Below are positions 26,401 to 35,714 of a DNA stretch of 64,000 bases, piece by piece. The notes beneath the pieces are model-generated. The model was not told where the DNA came from and searched no databases. It saw only the letters and a list, made by a program, of their open reading frames with translations. Each line of letters begins with the position of its first letter. The stretch's first letter is position 1. Origin of the DNA: Glo-17 sp964637835 (GTDB lineage Bacteria; Krumholzibacteriota; Krumholzibacteriia; LZORAL124-64-63); assembly GCA_964637835.1 (NCBI GenBank), contig CAZWYF010000008.1, forward strand, positions 1-64,000. The letters are read 5' to 3'. Made by a program: the position numbers and the translations under genes.

Positions 26401-26745
26401 TCAGCCGACCAGATGCAGTCGCTGGAGCACGGTCTCGATGATATAGGCTTCCTCGGCGCCGAGCTGGTCGAAGCGAAGCCCGACGCGATGGAAACGGGGG
26501 TTGTCGTCCTCGCGGGTCCAGATCACCGGTCCCTCGACCTCGATGGCCGTCTTGCCGTTGGCCATCCGCGGCAGCGGCAGCCGCAGCTGCAGCACCATGC
26601 CCTCGTCGTACTCGCGCTCGGTCAGGAACATCAGGCCGCCGGCGGTCACGTCCACGAGCCGGCCGAGGATCCGGTCGTCCGTGGCCGAGAGCACGTTGAT
26701 GCGATGCGGGCTCTTGGGGCGCTGGTGGCGGCGCTTGTCACGCAT
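26401..26745 (-). CDS. PilZ-domain protein (c-di-GMP receptor)
   Basis: 114 residues, essentially one PilZ domain. The first motif is in RRHQRPKSPHRI (arginine pair contacting c-di-GMP) and the second is DVTAGGLMF, a D-x-S/T-x-x-G variant. WTREDDNPRFHRVGLRF fits the later strands. It would sense c-di-GMP and act on motility or surface traits, consistent with the adjacent cheV 24 nt downstream on the same strand. The start at 26745 (MRDKRRHQ) has GAGGA upstream; an ATG at 26775 with a GGAGG site is an alternative that adds ten residues. Confidence 0.85.
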   Translation of the reverse strand: MRDKRRHQRPKSPHRINVLSATDDRILGRLVDVTAGGLMFLTEREYDEGMVLQLRLPLPRMANGKTAIEVEGPVIWTREDDNPRFHRVGLRFDQLGAEEAYIIETVLQRLHLVG

Positions 26746-26863
26746 GGTCGGCGATCCTCGCAGGGGTGAACCCATGGGTGTCGATACCTCCGGGATATCG
26801 GCGTCGCGGGAGGCGACTTGAACCCGAAACTGCAGGGGGCGCGGACGCGGCGCCGGGGCGAGA

Positions 26864-28225
26864 TCAGGCGCCCGACCCGGGCACGGGCGCCGCGGTCGCC
26901 GGCGGCGAGGGCGCGGGGGCGGACACGGCGGGGTCGTCCCCGTGGCGACCGCCGGCCAGGGCGGACTGGCGCCGTCCCAGGTGGACGGCCACCAGGCCCC
27001 AGACCAGGCAGAGCGGCACCGCGGCGAAGGCGATCCCCGACAGGCCCAGGCCCAGGCCGGCGAGCAGGTCGAAGGCCCCGGCGCCCAGGGCGTCGCCGCC
27101 GCGGTAGACGAAGGTGTCGATGAAGCTCTTGGCGCGGTACTGCGCGGCGGGCGCCAGGGGGGTGTAGAGGCTCTCGCGCGCCGGCTTGACCAGCGCGTAG
27201 TTGAGCGTCCGGCGGAGCACCTGGAAGGCCACCAGCACCACCAGGGTGGGCCACAGGCCCAGGGCCACGAAGCCCAGGGCGGTGAGCAGCGGCAGCGCGG
27301 CCAGCACCGGTCCGGTGCCCAGGCGCCGCAGCGCCCGGCCGGTGAGCGTCAGCTGGGTCACGAGGGTGGCGGTCTGGACCCAGATCTCGATGCGCGCGAG
27401 GAGCTGGGCGCGCTCGGCGCGCACCTCGGTGGCGGCCGAGACGATGAACGCCTGGGCGAAGTAGAGGAACGTGGAGCCCAGGCTGTAGAGCACCAGGAAG
27501 GCGCAGATCGCCAGCAGGTAGGGCGAGCGGCTGACCAGCGTGATCCCCGAGAGGAGCGAACGCCGGTCCGGCAGGCCGGGCGCCACCGGGCGCGGCGGCT
27601 CGTCGCCCTCGCCACGCAGGCGGTCGCAGCGCCGCGACACCGGCCCCACCAGCCGCACGGCCGCCTCCAGGAAGGCCAGCGAGACCAGCAAGAGCGGCAA
27701 CCGTCCCACCACGCCCACCAGCTGGTCGGTCAGTCCGGCGCCGAGCACGGCGCCGGCGGTGCCGCCCACGGCCACCACGCCGAAGACGCGCCGGCCGTGC
27801 CGGAAGCCCAGGCCGTCGGCCAGGAATCCCCAGAAGAGCGAGAGGCTGAACAAATTGAAGACGCTCACCCAGACGTAGAAGGCGCGGCCGATCCAGAGCT
27901 CGCGGCCGGGCAGGAGTTGCAGCGCGGCGAAGAAGAGCAGGAGGTTCAGGCCGAAGAACCGGTAGACCAGGGGCAGGAACACCTCCCGCCGCCGGCCGCG
28001 GGTGACCCAGCCGAACAGCGGGGCGGCCACCAGCATCGCCGCCAGGGTGATCAGGTAGAGGTTGGGCAGGTTGCGCACGCCGCCGGCGATCCCCATCTCG
28101 TCGCGCACGGGCTTGAGGATGAAGTAGGCCGTCATCAGGCAGAAGAACATCACGGCCGCCGCGAAGGCGGCGGCTCCTTCTCCCGGCCTCAGGCCGGCGA
28201 TCTCGCGCAGGTGATTGCGGGACAC
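26864..28225 (-). CDS. Npt1/Npt2 family-like nucleotide transporter
   Basis: About 453 residues with 11-12 hydrophobic helices. The opening LRPGEGAAAFAAAVMFFCLM and YFILKPVRDEMG match the ATP/ADP-translocase-like transporters (Npt/Tlc family) found also in free-living Bacteroidota and Planctomycetota, and LKPVRDE is the conserved loop. A second conserved patch is YALVKPARESLYTPLAP. In parasites these exchange ATP for ADP; in free-living relatives the substrate is unknown. No ATG is well placed, so I chose the GTG at 28225; an ATG at 28264 has no ribosome site. The C-terminal 35 residues are Pro/Ala-rich. Divergent from the tyrosine operon. Confidence 0.78.
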   Translation of the reverse strand: MSRNHLREIAGLRPGEGAAAFAAAVMFFCLMTAYFILKPVRDEMGIAGGVRNLPNLYLITLAAMLVAAPLFGWVTRGRRREVFLPLVYRFFGLNLLLFFAALQLLPGRELWIGRAFYVWVSVFNLFSLSLFWGFLADGLGFRHGRRVFGVVAVGGTAGAVLGAGLTDQLVGVVGRLPLLLVSLAFLEAAVRLVGPVSRRCDRLRGEGDEPPRPVAPGLPDRRSLLSGITLVSRSPYLLAICAFLVLYSLGSTFLYFAQAFIVSAATEVRAERAQLLARIEIWVQTATLVTQLTLTGRALRRLGTGPVLAALPLLTALGFVALGLWPTLVVLVAFQVLRRTLNYALVKPARESLYTPLAPAAQYRAKSFIDTFVYRGGDALGAGAFDLLAGLGLGLSGIAFAAVPLCLVWGLVAVHLGRRQSALAGGRHGDDPAVSAPAPSPPATAAPVPGSGA

Positions 28226-28303
28226 GGGGCTCGCTTTCTCCGGGTTGCTGGACCTGTGGCGCATACGCGCCCGCGGCGGGCAGGTTGCAGCCGGTCCGGC
28301 GCG

Positions 28304-28332
28304 TTGACAATGCCGACAGGCGAGAGTAGTCG
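28304..28332 (+). promoter_or_regulatory. Candidate promoter of the tyrosine degradation operon
   Basis: A perfect TTGACA (28304-28309), 17 nt, then TAGTCG (28327-28332). The same TTGACA-17-TAGnnn layout is seen before the M16 protease genes. It would start transcription near 28339, 60 nt before hppD. Confidence 0.4.
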
Positions 28333-28399
28333 TATCCTTTCGGTCAGCAAACCAGCGCTGAGTCCTGGCGCGACCCCCTGTTTCTGGAGGTCCCTGTTC

Positions 28400-29521
28400 A
28401 TGTCCGAGACCACCACCGCTCCCGCGCACGACGGCGCGCCCGCGCCCGCGGTCAAGCTCCAGCGGATCCATCATATCGAGCTGTGGGTGGGCAACGCCCG
28501 CCAGGCCGCGTACTTCTACCGCAAGTGCTTCGGCTTCGACCAGGTCGCCTACCTCGGTCCGGAGACCGGCGTCCACGACCGCGCCAGCTACGCGCTCAGG
28601 CAGGGCGACATCTTCATGGTGCTCAGCTCCCCCCTGACGCACCTCAACCCCATGAACGTCTGGCTCAGCATCCACGGCGACGGTGTCCGCGACATCGCCT
28701 TCGAGGTGCCCGATTGCCGGGAGGCCTACGCGGCCGCCCTCGCGCGCGGCGCCACCTCCGTGGTCGCGCCCCACGACGTGGAGGCCGCCGACGGCGCCGT
28801 GCGCCGCGCCTCGGTCCGCACCTACGGCGACACCGTCCACAGCTTCATCGAGCGCGGCGACTACGCCGGGTTCCTGCCGGGCTTCGGCGTGGACGTGGTC
28901 AAGGCCGACCACGTGGGCATCCACTGCATCGACCACGTGGTGGGCAACGTCGAGCACGAGCGCATGCAGCACTGGTGCGACTTCTACGAGCAGGTCTTCG
29001 ACTTCTCCCAGTTCGTCAGCTACGACGACAAGGACATCTGCACCGACTACACCTCCCTGCGCAGCAAGGTGATGGCCGACCCGGACCGGAACATCAAGTT
29101 CCCCATCAACGAGCCGGCGCCGGGCAAGAAGAAGAGCCAGATCCAGGAATACATCGACTTCAACATGACCGCGGGCGTCCAGCACGTGGCCATGCGCACG
29201 GACAACATCCTCGACACCATCGGGATCCTGCGCGAGAACGGCGCCGAGTTCCTCGACGTGCCGGACAGCTACTACGAGACGGTCTGGGACCGTGTGGGGG
29301 AGATCGAGCAGGATCGCGACAAGGTCCGCGACCTGAAGATCCTCGTGGACCGGGACGAGGACGGGTACCTGCTGCAGCTGTTCACGCGGCCGCTGCAGGA
29401 CCGGCCCACGCTGTTCCTCGAGGTCATCCAGCGCTGTGGCAGCGACAGCTTCGGGAAGGGCAACTTCCAGGCGCTGTTCGAGGCCATCGAGCGCGAGCAG
29501 ACCAGGCGCGGCCACCTCTAG
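28400..29521 (+). CDS. hppD: 4-hydroxyphenylpyruvate dioxygenase
   Basis: 373 residues, two vicinal-oxygen-chelate modules. The iron ligands of the C-terminal module are visible: H179 in IDHVVGNV, H262 in VQHVAMRT and E341 in LFLEVIQR. SFGKGNFQALFEAIE is the conserved C-terminal helix that closes the active site. It converts 4-hydroxyphenylpyruvate (from tyrosine) to homogentisate with O2. GGAGG precedes the ATG. First gene of a five-gene operon for homogentisate breakdown; hmgA follows after 21 nt. Confidence 0.96.
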   Translation: MSETTTAPAHDGAPAPAVKLQRIHHIELWVGNARQAAYFYRKCFGFDQVAYLGPETGVHDRASYALRQGDIFMVLSSPLTHLNPMNVWLSIHGDGVRDIAFEVPDCREAYAAALARGATSVVAPHDVEAADGAVRRASVRTYGDTVHSFIERGDYAGFLPGFGVDVVKADHVGIHCIDHVVGNVEHERMQHWCDFYEQVFDFSQFVSYDDKDICTDYTSLRSKVMADPDRNIKFPINEPAPGKKKSQIQEYIDFNMTAGVQHVAMRTDNILDTIGILRENGAEFLDVPDSYYETVWDRVGEIEQDRDKVRDLKILVDRDEDGYLLQLFTRPLQDRPTLFLEVIQRCGSDSFGKGNFQALFEAIEREQTRRGHL

Positions 29522-29542
29522 TCCGCAGCAGGGAGCGAAACC

Positions 29543-30712
29543 ATGCCGTTCTATCACCGCCTGGGCGAGATCCCGCGCAAGCGCCACACGGTCTTCCGCA
29601 AGGAGGACGGCGGGATCCACTACGAGCACCTGATCGGGAACCTGGGATTCACCGGGCTGCAGTCGCTGGTCTACAACGTGCGCCGGCCCACCTCCATCCT
29701 GAGGACGGAGAAGGTCTGGGAGCGCCGCTGGGACGCCGATCCCGACACCACCCTGCGCATGCGGCACCTGCGCACCCACGAGCTGGAGATGACCAGTCCC
29801 AGCGCCGTGGCCGGCCGCGTGCCCCTGGTCTTCAACGGCGACATCGCGCTCAGCCTCGCGCGGCCGCGCGTCGAGGACCCCTTCTTCTTCCGTAACAGCC
29901 AGGGCGACGAGATCGTCTACCTCAGCCGCGGCCACGGTGTGCTGGAGTCGCAGTTCGGCGAGCTGGACGTCACCGCCGGCGACTACGTGGTGATCCCGCG
30001 CGGCATCATCCACCGCTGGCGCCTGGACTGGAGCAGCGAGCCCATCCTGCTGGTGATCGAGAGCCAGGGCCACGTGCGCACGCCGAAGCGGTACCGCAAC
30101 GAGCATGGCCAGCTCCTGGAGCACAGCCCGTTCTGCGAGCGGGACATCCGGCCGCCGAGCCGGCTGGTGACCGTGGAGGAGCCCGGGGAGTTCTCGCTGG
30201 TGATCAAGAAGAACAACGAGCACCACATGCTCACGCTGGACCACCACCCATTCGATGCGGTGGGCTGGGACGGCTACTACTATCCCTGGGCGCTGTCGAT
30301 CCACGACTTCGAGCCCATCACCGGCCGGCTGCATCAGCCGCCGCCGGTGCATCAGACCTTCGAGGGGGACGGCTGGGTGCTGTGCTCGTTCGTGCCGCGC
30401 CTGTACGACTACCACCCCGAGGCGGTGCCGGCCCCGTACAACCACAGCAACGTCATGTCCGACGAGCTGCTTTACTACTGCAACGACGAGTTCATGAGCC
30501 GCAAGGGCATCAGCTACGGCTCGCTGACGCTCCATCCGGACGGCCTGCCCCACGGCCCGCAGCCGGGCCGCACCGAGGCCAGCATCGGCCAGAAGGAGAC
30601 CACCGAGCTGGCCGTCATGGTCGACACCTTCCGGCCGCTGCAGGTGTCGGCGGCCTCGCTGGCGTGCGAGGATCCGGACTACCAGCGGTCCTGGCTCGAC
30701 GAGGAGGCCTGA
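29543..30712 (+). CDS. hmgA: Homogentisate 1,2-dioxygenase
   Basis: 389 residues, a cupin-fold iron dioxygenase of the bacterial short form (human enzyme about 445). The first residues MPFYHRLGEIPRKRH are typical. The iron-site histidines and glutamate are expected in the region from QPPPVHQTF through SFVPRLYDYHPEAVPAPYNHSN, and HPDGLPHGPQPG near the end carries the last histidine. It opens the homogentisate ring to maleylacetoacetate. Downstream, a GTG gene begins 4 nt after the stop. Confidence 0.94.
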   Translation: MPFYHRLGEIPRKRHTVFRKEDGGIHYEHLIGNLGFTGLQSLVYNVRRPTSILRTEKVWERRWDADPDTTLRMRHLRTHELEMTSPSAVAGRVPLVFNGDIALSLARPRVEDPFFFRNSQGDEIVYLSRGHGVLESQFGELDVTAGDYVVIPRGIIHRWRLDWSSEPILLVIESQGHVRTPKRYRNEHGQLLEHSPFCERDIRPPSRLVTVEEPGEFSLVIKKNNEHHMLTLDHHPFDAVGWDGYYYPWALSIHDFEPITGRLHQPPPVHQTFEGDGWVLCSFVPRLYDYHPEAVPAPYNHSNVMSDELLYYCNDEFMSRKGISYGSLTLHPDGLPHGPQPGRTEASIGQKETTELAVMVDTFRPLQVSAASLACEDPDYQRSWLDEEA

Positions 30713-30716
30713 GCGC

Positions 30717-31613
30717 GTGAACGCCACCATCTCGCTGCTGACCGGTCTGATCGACTACGCCGGGCTGTTCCCGCCCTCGGAGCTCGACCTGGCCACCGCC
30801 CTGCGGGATTACGACCGTCACCTGCGGAGCGCCGAGGCCGGCATGCTCGGCCGCTTCGTGCTGCCCGCCCGGCGCCTCGACGAGCTGGAGCCCTGGCTGG
30901 ACGGTCCCTGGGGCCGGGACCGCCCGCTCCGTCTCTCGCTGCTGGTCACGCTCGACGACCTGGCACCGGTGGCGGCCCACGCATCGCGCACCCCGGCCGT
31001 GCGCGTCGAGGCGCTCGAGTTCCGGCCCGGGCCGCAGAGGCCGGCGGGCGCCTGGCTGGCCGAGCTGGTGGCCCGGCAGTGGGACGCGGAACTGACCGCC
31101 CTGGAGACCTACGTCGAGCTGCCGCCCGGGCGCGACGAGGAGCTGCTCCTCGCGCTCGGCCGTCGCCAGGCGCAGCATCCGCTGGCGCGGCTGGGCGGCA
31201 AGCTGCGCTGCGGCGGGGTGACCCCCGACCTGATCCCGCCCGTGGCGCGGGTGGCGTCCGTGATCGCCCGCGCGCGCGACCTGGAGGTCCCGCTGAAGTT
31301 CACCGCCGGCCTGCACCATCCGGTCCGCGGCATGGGCCAGGTGGCGGGCGAGCCCATGCACGGCTTTCTCAACGTCTATGGCGCGGCCCTGCTGGCCCAC
31401 GCGCACGGCCTGAGCGCGGCCGAGCTCGAGCCGGTGATCGCCGACACGGATGCGCGGTCGTTCCGGCTGGATGCCTCCGGCTTCGCCTGGCGCGGCACGC
31501 TGGTGCCCGCCGCGCGCATCGCGACCCTTCGCGAGGGGATGCTCGGCGGCTACGGCAGCTGCTCCTTCGACGAGCCCGTCACCGACCTGCGCGCGCTGCA
31601 CATGCTCGGCTGA
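30717..31613 (+). CDS. Unknown protein encoded inside the homogentisate operon
   Basis: 298 residues that I cannot assign to a named family. It opens LLTGLIDYAGLFPPSELDL and has no signal peptide or membrane helix. The C-terminal part includes VPLKFTAGLHHPVRGMG and MHGFLNVYGAALLAHAHG, with His, Lys and Glu residues that look like an active site, perhaps of an alpha/beta barrel. It lies between hmgA and fahA, exactly where the maleylacetoacetate isomerase step would be, and no glutathione-dependent isomerase is in the operon. A role as a non-homologous isomerase or accessory factor is inference only. GTG start with GAGGAGG upstream. Confidence 0.8.
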   Translation: MNATISLLTGLIDYAGLFPPSELDLATALRDYDRHLRSAEAGMLGRFVLPARRLDELEPWLDGPWGRDRPLRLSLLVTLDDLAPVAAHASRTPAVRVEALEFRPGPQRPAGAWLAELVARQWDAELTALETYVELPPGRDEELLLALGRRQAQHPLARLGGKLRCGGVTPDLIPPVARVASVIARARDLEVPLKFTAGLHHPVRGMGQVAGEPMHGFLNVYGAALLAHAHGLSAAELEPVIADTDARSFRLDASGFAWRGTLVPAARIATLREGMLGGYGSCSFDEPVTDLRALHMLG

Positions 31614-31652
31614 AGGCCGGGCCTCACCCCGATCGAGACGGAGAACCTGCTG

Positions 31653-32936
31653 ATGGATCCCACCTGCGACCCGGCCCTCGAGAGCTTCGTGACCGTTCCA
31701 CAGGACTCCCACTTCCCCCTGCAGAACCTGCCCTGGGGAGTCTTCGCCCCGCCGGGCGAGGACGCCCGCTGCGGCGTGCGCCTGGGCGACACGGTGGTGG
31801 ACCTCGCGCTGCTCCAGGACGCGGAACTGCTCTCGGCGCCGGGGCTGCCGTCGAGCGTGTTCGCCCGGGATGCGCTCAACCAGTTCATGGCCCTCGGCGC
31901 GCCGGTGCGCCGGCAGGTGCGCGCGCGCGTGAGCGAGCTGCTGCGGGCGGACAACCCCGAGCTGCGGGACGACGCCGCCCTGCGCCGCCGCGTCCTGCTG
32001 CCCATCGAGACGGTCCAGGTCCGCCTGCCGGTGCGCATCGGCGATTACACCGACTTCTACTCCAGCCGCGAGCACGCCACCAACGTGGGCACCATGTTCC
32101 GCGGCGAGGAGAACGCGCTGATGCCCAACTGGCTGCACCTGCCAGTGGCCTACCACGGCCGCGCCAGCAGCGTGGTGGCCAGCGACACCGCCGTGCGCCG
32201 GCCGCGCGGCCAGATGCTGCCCCCGGATGCCGAGCAGCCCATCCACGGCCCCTGCAAGCTCCTGGACTTCGAGCTGGAGATGGGCTTCTTCACCGCCGGG
32301 CCGGCCACCGAGCTGGGCACGCCCCTGACGGTGGACCAGGCGGACGACCGCATCTTCGGCCTGGTGCTGGTCAACGACTGGTCCGCCCGCGACATCCAGA
32401 AGTGGGAGTACCAGCCCCTCGGTCCGTTCAACGCCAAGAACTTCGCCACCAGCATCTCGCCGTGGATCGTGCCCTGGGAGGCGCTGCAGCCCTTCCGGAC
32501 GCCCGGGCCGGAACAGGATCCCCGGCCCCTGCCCTACCTGCGCGGCGAGCGCTCGACGTCGGTGGACATCGCCCTGGAGGTGGCCCTGACCACCGAGCAG
32601 CAGTCCGACCCGCACGTGATCTGCCGCAGCAACTTCAAGCACCTCTACTGGACCATGCACCAGCAGCTGGCGCACCACACCGTCACCGGTTGCAACGTCC
32701 GTCCCGGCGATCTGCTGGCGTCGGGCACCATCAGCGGTCCGGATCGCGGCAGCTACGGCAGCCTGCTCGAGCTCACCTGGCGGGGCACCGAGCCGCTGGA
32801 GCTGCCCTCGGGCGAGGAACGCAGGTTCCTGCAGGACGGCGACGCGGTGATCATGTCCGGCCACTGCCAGGGGGACGGCTACCGGGTGGGCTTCGGCGAG
32901 GTCCGTGGCGCGGTGCTGCCCGCGCACGAGGACTAG
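31653..32936 (+). CDS. fahA: Fumarylacetoacetase
   Basis: 427 residues, full-length FAH with both the N-terminal SH3-like domain (FPLQNLPWGVFAP) and the catalytic FAH fold. YTDFYSSREHATNVGTMFRG carries the metal-site aspartate and catalytic histidine; LDFELEMGFF and LVLVNDWSARDIQKWEY supply the remaining acidic ligands. It hydrolyses fumarylacetoacetate to fumarate and acetoacetate. The acetoacetate is then used by the product of the next gene, 20 nt downstream. Confidence 0.96.
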   Translation: MDPTCDPALESFVTVPQDSHFPLQNLPWGVFAPPGEDARCGVRLGDTVVDLALLQDAELLSAPGLPSSVFARDALNQFMALGAPVRRQVRARVSELLRADNPELRDDAALRRRVLLPIETVQVRLPVRIGDYTDFYSSREHATNVGTMFRGEENALMPNWLHLPVAYHGRASSVVASDTAVRRPRGQMLPPDAEQPIHGPCKLLDFELEMGFFTAGPATELGTPLTVDQADDRIFGLVLVNDWSARDIQKWEYQPLGPFNAKNFATSISPWIVPWEALQPFRTPGPEQDPRPLPYLRGERSTSVDIALEVALTTEQQSDPHVICRSNFKHLYWTMHQQLAHHTVTGCNVRPGDLLASGTISGPDRGSYGSLLELTWRGTEPLELPSGEERRFLQDGDAVIMSGHCQGDGYRVGFGEVRGAVLPAHED

Positions 32937-32956
32937 CGGCGCGACCGGAGGCGACC

Positions 32957-34912
<1,956 letters not shown>

Positions 34913-34938
34913 CGCGGCTGCCGGCCACTGGTGGCGAG

Positions 34939-34965
34939 GCCCGGCCGGCGGGATGCCGGCCGGGC
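34939..34965. terminator. Strong GC hairpin between convergent operons
   Basis: GCCCGGCCGGC (34939-34949) and GCCGGCCGGGC (34955-34965) form an 11-bp perfect stem with loop GGGAT. It lies between the ends of the tyrosine operon and the convergent trmH, so it could end transcription from both sides. No U tract on either strand. Confidence 0.55.
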
Positions 34966-34987
34966 GCCCGGACGTCGGGGCGGCCGC

Positions 34988-35707
34988 TCAGCCGTCCGTG
35001 GCCGCGCCCACCAGACCCCACTCGCGCAGCAGCTGCACGGTGCGCGACCGTGCCTTGGGACCCTCCTCCATGAGCCAGACCAGACGCAGGTCCTCGCGTT
35101 CCGGCGTCGATAGCGGCCAGTCCTGGCGCGTGGCCCGCAGGCGGCTGGTGAGCCGCTCGAGGCAGAGCGCGGCGGTGACCGAGACATTCAGGCTCTCGGT
35201 GAATCCCACCATCGCGACGTGGACGTGCAGATCCGCCGCCGCCAGGGCCGCCTCGCTCAGGCCCGTCTCCTCGGTGCCCAGCAACAGGGCCACCGGACGG
35301 TCCAGGGGGATGGTATCCAGATCGACGCTGCCGGTGTCGAGCGAGGTGGCGGCGAGCCGGTAGCCGCCGCGGTGGAGATGGTCGGTGGCCGCGGCCAGGT
35401 CGGGCCACCGGCGGAGGGTGAGCCAGCGGTCCGCGCCGGCGGCCGAGCGGGCGCCCGGACGGAAACGGTGGGCGTCTTCCACCACGTGCACGTCCTGCAC
35501 GCCGAAGCACTCGGCGCTGCGCAGCACCGCCGCCGCGTTGTGGGGGTGGTAGAGGTCCTCGCAGAGAACGGCGAGGCGGCGGGTGCGCGCGGCGAGCACC
35601 GCGTCCATGCGCGCCAGCCGCCGCGGCTGGATCATGGCGGTCAGCTCGGCGGTCAGCTGCCGGCGGTGGTCGGGCCCCAGTCGGGCGAGGAAGTGCGAGA
35701 AGTCCAT
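34988..35707 (-). CDS. trmH: tRNA (guanosine-18-2'-O)-methyltransferase
   Basis: 239 residues, a SPOUT-class methyltransferase. The TrmH-type start (ARTRRLAVLCEDLYHPHNAAAVLRSAE) contains the conserved HNxxAxxR motif 1; LLLGTEETGLSE is motif 2 and FTESLNVSVTAAL motif 3 of the knotted SAM site. A short C-terminal SpoU extension follows. It methylates G18 in the D-loop of tRNAs. The ATG lies 7 nt after the stop of the TonB receptor on the same strand, so both may share a transcript. Confidence 0.9.
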   Translation of the reverse strand: MDFSHFLARLGPDHRRQLTAELTAMIQPRRLARMDAVLAARTRRLAVLCEDLYHPHNAAAVLRSAECFGVQDVHVVEDAHRFRPGARSAAGADRWLTLRRWPDLAAATDHLHRGGYRLAATSLDTGSVDLDTIPLDRPVALLLGTEETGLSEAALAAADLHVHVAMVGFTESLNVSVTAALCLERLTSRLRATRQDWPLSTPEREDLRLVWLMEEGPKARSRTVQLLREWGLVGAATDG

Positions 35708-35714
35708 GGCGGCC

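Noticed and set aside
28226..30730. Upstream extension of the nucleotide-transporter frame through hppD and hmgA on the - strand
   Set aside because: The frame stays open only because of GC bias; the conserved protein begins near 28225, and the rest is antisense to two dioxygenase genes.
30615..32927. 770-codon antisense frame opposite the unknown gene and fahA
   Set aside because: No motif, wrong strand for the operon, and fahA is unmistakable on the other strand.
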